A stretch of DNA of 10,231 nt from Actinidia chinensis. Its lineage: Eukaryota > Streptophyta > Magnoliopsida > Ericales > Actinidiaceae. The stretch spans positions 550,001 to 560,231 of the forward strand of contig CM018890.1 in the NCBI GenBank assembly GCA_009663005.1. The letters are read 5' to 3'. Position numbers and translations under genes: made by a program. Below the pieces are notes generated by a model. The model had not been told where the DNA came from. It saw only the letters and a program-made list of their open reading frames with translations, and did no database searches. Of the stretch, positions 7,687 through 10,231 are shown one piece after another. The number at the start of each line of letters is the position of its first letter. The first letter of the stretch is position 1.

Positions 7687-8310
7687 TTTTAACATTTGAT
7701 TGACAGCGATCACAAAAGAAACGATATCCCAAAAACCTCCAGAGAGTTCAATAACCCCAATGGGGGTTTCGTATGCCCCAAACTTTGTTTAGGTTGGTTA
7801 TACTCCAGTAAATACCAACAAAACCCAAAACAAAATTACAAAAATTAATTCCTGTGGATATGGTCTGTTTCTTTCTTTCTAAATAATCCCTACAATGAGG
7901 CCAAATTGCCCTTGCATTTGATCTCATCCGGTACTATTCCTTCTTTTCCTGACACTCCTCGTAAGCCCAATAAACGCCCCAAATGAAATGGTCCATGCTC
8001 ATCATAAAACAAGTGAATTAAGAACCACATGAAAGAATCCTCACTATATTATCAAGAAAGTGTGCAAGACTCTATAAAACCGAAAACAGCCATGTGTTCT
8101 TGCTTCTCTTGTCAGCAAATACTTTAACCAAACGCAAAATTTTCAATTTGCGCAAAAATTTCAAGATCTTAAAAAGCATTCCACGCTGTCTTACCAAAAC
8201 AAGAACAAAAAAAATTACAATTAGTTTTTCTAATTCAACTACATCCTTAAAAAGAGAATGCGAATTTCGATGCCCACAAAACCCAAAAAGATTTGGAAAA
8301 AAAAACTCAC

Positions 8311-8412
8311 CAGGCCCAATGAAAGAACAGAAGTATAATGGTCATCGATCTGATCACCTTCTTCAATAGGGGAGGGACGGACATGGTGGAGGGATCTGAT
8401 CACGTTTTTCAT
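8311..8412 (-). CDS. Duplicate first-exon copy (1b), partial coding frame
   Basis: This is a second copy of the exon at 8537-8639, 227 bp downstream on the minus strand. It starts ATGAAAAACGTGATCAG (protein MKNVIRSLHHVRPSPIEE) with G at -3, and ends at CTG|GTGAG, a consensus donor. It differs from copy 1a at 11 positions. Three are silent changes (AAG/AAA, AAT/AAC, TAC/TAT), and one is a one-base deletion in the TCTGTTGCTTTC segment that changes the last six codons and the splice phase (102 nt here, 103 nt in 1a). The AT-rich sequence upstream (TTTAAATATATATTGGG) could act as a TATA element. It may be an alternative first exon, a cryptic exon inside intron 1, or a dead duplicate. No known domain. 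Confidence 0.4.
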
Positions 8413-8459
8413 TCCCGCATCCCAATATATATTTAAACCACAAAAGAGAATTGCGACAG

Positions 8460-8479
8460 AAAAAAAAAAAAAAAAAAAA
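8460..8479 (+). repeat. A20 tract
   Basis: Twenty consecutive A residues. On the minus strand this is a T20 tract inside the intron between the two first-exon copies. Confidence 0.9.
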
Positions 8480-8536
8480 CAAATAACAACAAAAAGATTT
8501 GATCAAAAAGATTTGAAAAAATAAAAACAAACTCAC

Positions 8537-8639
8537 CAAACCCAATGAAAGCAACAGAAGTGTAATGGTCATCGATCTGATCATCTTCTTTAATAGGGGA
8601 GGGAGGGATTTGGTGGAGGGATCTGATCACATTCTTCAT
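8537..8639 (-). CDS. Putative first coding exon (1a) of a minus-strand gene of unknown function
   Basis: The ATG at 8639 opens MKNVIRSLHQIPPSPIKEDD, and the frame continues through an acidic QIDDHYTS segment to FIGFG at a strong donor, TTTG|GTGAGTTTG (intron from 8536). Supporting signs are a (CT)n-rich leader about 30-50 bp upstream, common in plant 5' untranslated regions, the ATG-to-donor unit maintained in a duplicate copy, and the pyrimidine-rich intron that follows. Reading on past the donor gives a Phe-rich tail with T20, as expected of an intron. The start context is mediocre (TGA before ATG). I do not recognise the protein family: no signal peptide, transmembrane segment or catalytic motif is visible in 34 codons. 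Downstream exons are not resolved. The overlapping frame at 8363-8584 is a shadow. Confidence 0.5.
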
Positions 8640-8669
8640 TCACTCAGCCCTAATTAATATATGAAAAAC

Positions 8670-8687
8670 GAGAGAGAGAGAGAGAGG
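8670..8687 (-). promoter_or_regulatory. (CT)n tract in the presumed 5' leader
   Basis: The plus strand reads GAGAGAGAGAGAGAGAGG, so the minus strand is a CT microsatellite ending about 30 bp before the ATG at 8639. CT/GA tracts are frequent in plant 5' untranslated regions and core promoters and can bind GAGA-binding (BPC-type) factors. The sequence shows only the tract; the function is inferred. Confidence 0.4.
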
Positions 8688-8728
8688 GTAAAGTGCAAAT
8701 GAGGGTGTGAAGGTTTGGAGTGGCCTGC

Positions 8729-9022
8729 GATGAATTTGGGAGGATGACAGATGTTAAATAGCTTGTGGTTAGTCGTGGGCAATCACGCAAAAAAAACCCT
8801 TCAAAGACAATCCAGCCATAGAATTGGAAGGCTCTCAAATCTCGGGCCTTCAATTATGTCAGCTGTTTAATTGACGTTTGTGAAGAATTTTTGAGAGGAT
8901 GACAAAAGTTGTTAAATAGCTTTGATTAGGGCGTGGTCAACAACAGAACAACTTCACATCTCTTCTCACCGTAGGATTGAAAGCCTTGATCATCTCAACC
9001 TCAATTATGCCAAGGCTGTTAT
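8729..9022. repeat. Degenerate ~155-bp tandem duplication upstream of the minus-strand gene
   Basis: Copy A (about 8729-8871) and copy B (about 8882-9022) share, in plus-strand order, GA.GAATTT, GAGGATGACA, GTTAAATAGCTT, a GTGG.CAA element, ATAG(A)ATTG.AAG, CTCAA, CTTCAATTATG/CCTCAATTATG and GCTGTT. They are clearly homologous but diverged by substitutions and indels. On the minus strand each holds AAGCTATTTAAC, a weak TATA-like element. Since this lies just 5' of the putative first exon, it may be a duplicated promoter segment. Confidence 0.75.
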
Positions 9023-9050
9023 TAATCTTTTTTTTGAAGCTAGCTGTGTA

Positions 9051-9072
9051 CTTAGCTTTGCTTGAAGCTAAG
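9051..9072. other. Hairpin with 8-bp perfect stem
   Basis: CTTAGCTT (9051-9058) pairs with AAGCTAAG (9065-9072) across a 6-nt loop. It sits in an AGCT-rich stretch (GAAGCTAGCTG... and AAGAAGCTGTTACAGC). It may mark the edge of an old mobile element, but no partner end was found. Confidence 0.5.
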
Positions 9073-9085
9073 AAGCTGTTACAGC

Positions 9086-9770
9086 CTTTTTATTATTTAT
9101 TACAAATAAATAAATAAAATACAATATTATTTTTTTTTAATAAAAAATTGTCCCTATTTGTTTTAATGGGTATGTTTATAAAATAAATATGAAGCCTTAA
9201 TATAAGGCTAATCTTGTTGCTTCTCGAAATAATAATTTAAAATTAAGAAATGTAAGTGTTATTTCAAAAACAATACTCGGTTTTTTTGTCAAAAATTCAA
9301 AAATAAAATAAAAATTAAAGATTCGTTTGGATACGTTAATTTTAATACTTATTTCAAATCTGTGGGAGTATGTTTGGATAACAAATATTCGAATATTTGA
9401 ATCAACGGGACATTATTTATTTAATTTTCAGGAGGAATATGCGAATAACAAAGTTGACATCGTTCGTAATTTTAAAGTTTATAAATTTTTTGAAAAATGT
9501 TAAAATAATCCTTGTAGGTTTTATTGACTTCCATTTGTTCCTCTTAATCTCACAATTTTAAACAATGACTTTTGCTTTTCTTGACTAAATATCAGTCCAA
9601 CTAGAATTATGATTAGTCTTTTGGAAGGTTTTACTCCAGGTTACCATTGTTTTCATCCTTTTTTGATGGCAATTCATGATGAAATTTTGTGTGCAATTTT
9701 TCAATGAGAATTGAATTGGAATGGGAGAAAGTTTGATGGTGTTCTCTCAAATCTTGGATTTGAAAATCGC
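9086..9770. other. AT-rich intergenic stretch with an 18-bp palindrome
   Basis: The stretch contains TTATTATTTATTACAAATAAATAAATAA (self-complementary), the phrases GATTCGTTTGGATA (about 9320) and TATGTTTGGATAAC (about 9369), which recall the start of plant hAT-type MITEs, and a perfect palindrome at 9382-9399. No complete element and no gene can be defined. Confidence 0.4.
9382..9399. other. 18-bp perfect palindrome
   Basis: CAAATATTCGAATATTTG is its own reverse complement. It lies directly after GTTTGGATAA. It could be a protein-binding site or a cruciform seed, or chance in AT-rich DNA. Confidence 0.7.
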
Positions 9771-9880
9771 AAGGACCAAAATGGCAGTGAAGCAAAACTA
9801 TAAGGCACCCATTTGGAAGTTAATTTTGCAATAGAAGGACCAAAATGGTGGTTGAAGCAAACTATAAGGACCATTTGGAC
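9771..9880. repeat. 64-bp-period tandem duplication
   Basis: AAGGACCAAAATGG..GTGAAGCAAA-ACTATAAGG..CCATTTGGA occurs at 9771-9817 and again, with small changes, at 9835-9880. The 'aaggaccaaaatgg' phrase is common in plant repetitive DNA. The minus-strand frame at 9701-9940 crosses both copies and is not convincing as a gene. Confidence 0.8.
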
Positions 9881-10231
9881 GCTTATACAAAAGTCACTTA
9901 TTCCATAATTTCCATGATGCCCCTTGCAATTTTGGAACACTCATAGGCTCATAGCATCAAACTATATTCATGTGACCAAATGCTTTTTCATAGACCTTTC
10001 AGTGATGTGTCAATAGCTATATTATTTCAAGAGAACAAGCAAACTGAATATTATTCACTTTTATTTTTATCAATATTTTTAGTATTATAAATATTTGTTC
10101 CGAAGATTAATTTCAAACAAATGATGATAAACAACCCACAATAAAAAATATTATATTTTTTTATTTTCCCTTATCACATCACTCTGGTGGGTTTACTTTA
10201 AATATAAAAAGTTTTATCAGTTTTTGTGAAG
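9881..10231. other. AT-rich intergenic stretch
   Basis: Nothing recognisable is present: no repeat, RNA or coding frame is supported. Confidence 0.5.

Larger units (their letters stand above)
5160..8281 (-). other. Probable body (introns plus unresolved exons) of the minus-strand locus
   Basis: If the first exons near 8400-8640 are real, transcription would run leftward through this stretch. GC-richer patches alternate with AT-rich DNA, as exons and introns do in plants, at about 7900-7990, 7740-7800, 7100-7193, 6536-6702, 6230-6300, 5794-5929 and 5360-5480. Several have plausible minus-strand splice borders: the acceptor CCATGTGCAG before 6702, the donor CAAG|GTGGGA after 7111, the acceptor TACATTTCAG before 5929 and the donor CACAG|GTTCG after 5794. 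They do not join into one uninterrupted frame: the 6536-6702 frame has an internal TAG, and the best frame leaving 5794 has two stops. No family is recognised. It could be an intact gene with other splice choices, a pseudogene or a non-coding transcript. The 117-codon minus-strand frame at 5628-5981 is about the length expected by chance. Confidence 0.3.
8285..8663. repeat. 227-bp-period tandem duplication containing exon 1
   Basis: Units at about 8285-8436 and 8505-8663 share, in plus-strand order, AAAAAGATTTG, the CTCACC donor complement, CCCAATGAAAG, GTCATCGATCTGATCA, AATAGGGGAGGGA, GGTGGAGGGATCTGATCAC and an AT-rich tail. Between them lie A20 (8460-8479) and a short duplicated AAAAAGATTTGATC phrase (8491-8515). 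Confidence 0.9.

Noticed and set aside
9028..9090. Helitron 3' end
   Set aside because: A hairpin is present but no CTRR-T terminus follows it, and no TC start is identifiable.
1..10231. tRNA, rRNA, microRNA precursor, CRISPR, bacterial operons, retroviral or reverse-transcriptase genes
   Set aside because: No matching motif or structure was seen on either strand by inspection.

Overview
The window looks like plant nuclear DNA, probably from a eudicot. It is strongly AT-rich with long homopolymer A/T tracts, dinucleotide microsatellites, a MITE-like element, many degenerate tandem duplications and one run of exactly 100 Ns, the usual placeholder for a scaffold gap. No open frame exceeds 117 codons. 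I found no rRNA, tRNA, CRISPR, retroelement polyprotein or recognisable transposase, and no bacterial gene organisation. I cannot name the species, and no protein family is recognisable with confidence.

Layout. Positions 49-751 hold three copies of a ~240-bp tandem repeat, each ending in a (CT)n(CA)n microsatellite. From about 771 to 2570 there is a ~1.8-kb block whose two ends carry an inverted 20-bp match (18/20). It is probably a non-autonomous DNA element of undetermined superfamily. It contains a GC-rich patch with a 43-codon frame, a C26 homopolymer and a degenerate 88-bp duplication. A 100-N gap lies at 2632-2731, followed by a T-tract/ACA(G) array (2941-3062), AT-rich intergenic DNA, a 213-bp hAT-like MITE (4180-4392) and an 85-bp C-rich tandem duplication (4476-4645).

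The most gene-like part is on the minus strand. A CT-rich leader (8670-8687) precedes an ATG-led frame that ends at a strong GTGAG splice donor (8537-8639). The same exon/donor unit is repeated 227 bp further along (8311-8412), with 11 differences including a one-base deletion. A piece of the intron that follows recurs a third time near 7590-7686. The upstream DNA is itself duplicated (8729-9022). So the 5' end of this putative gene has been tandemly duplicated more than once. Downstream, towards 5160, several locally GC-richer patches have splice-like borders on the minus strand, but they do not join into one clean frame. The locus is either a multi-exon gene I cannot resolve by eye, a decayed copy, or a non-coding transcription unit.

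The right end (9030-10231) is AT-rich intergenic DNA with a hairpin, an 18-bp perfect palindrome and a 64-bp-period duplication. I see no convincing new molecular system. The points worth following up are the duplicated first exon, the inverted-end element and the possible micro-exon at 7534-7554.
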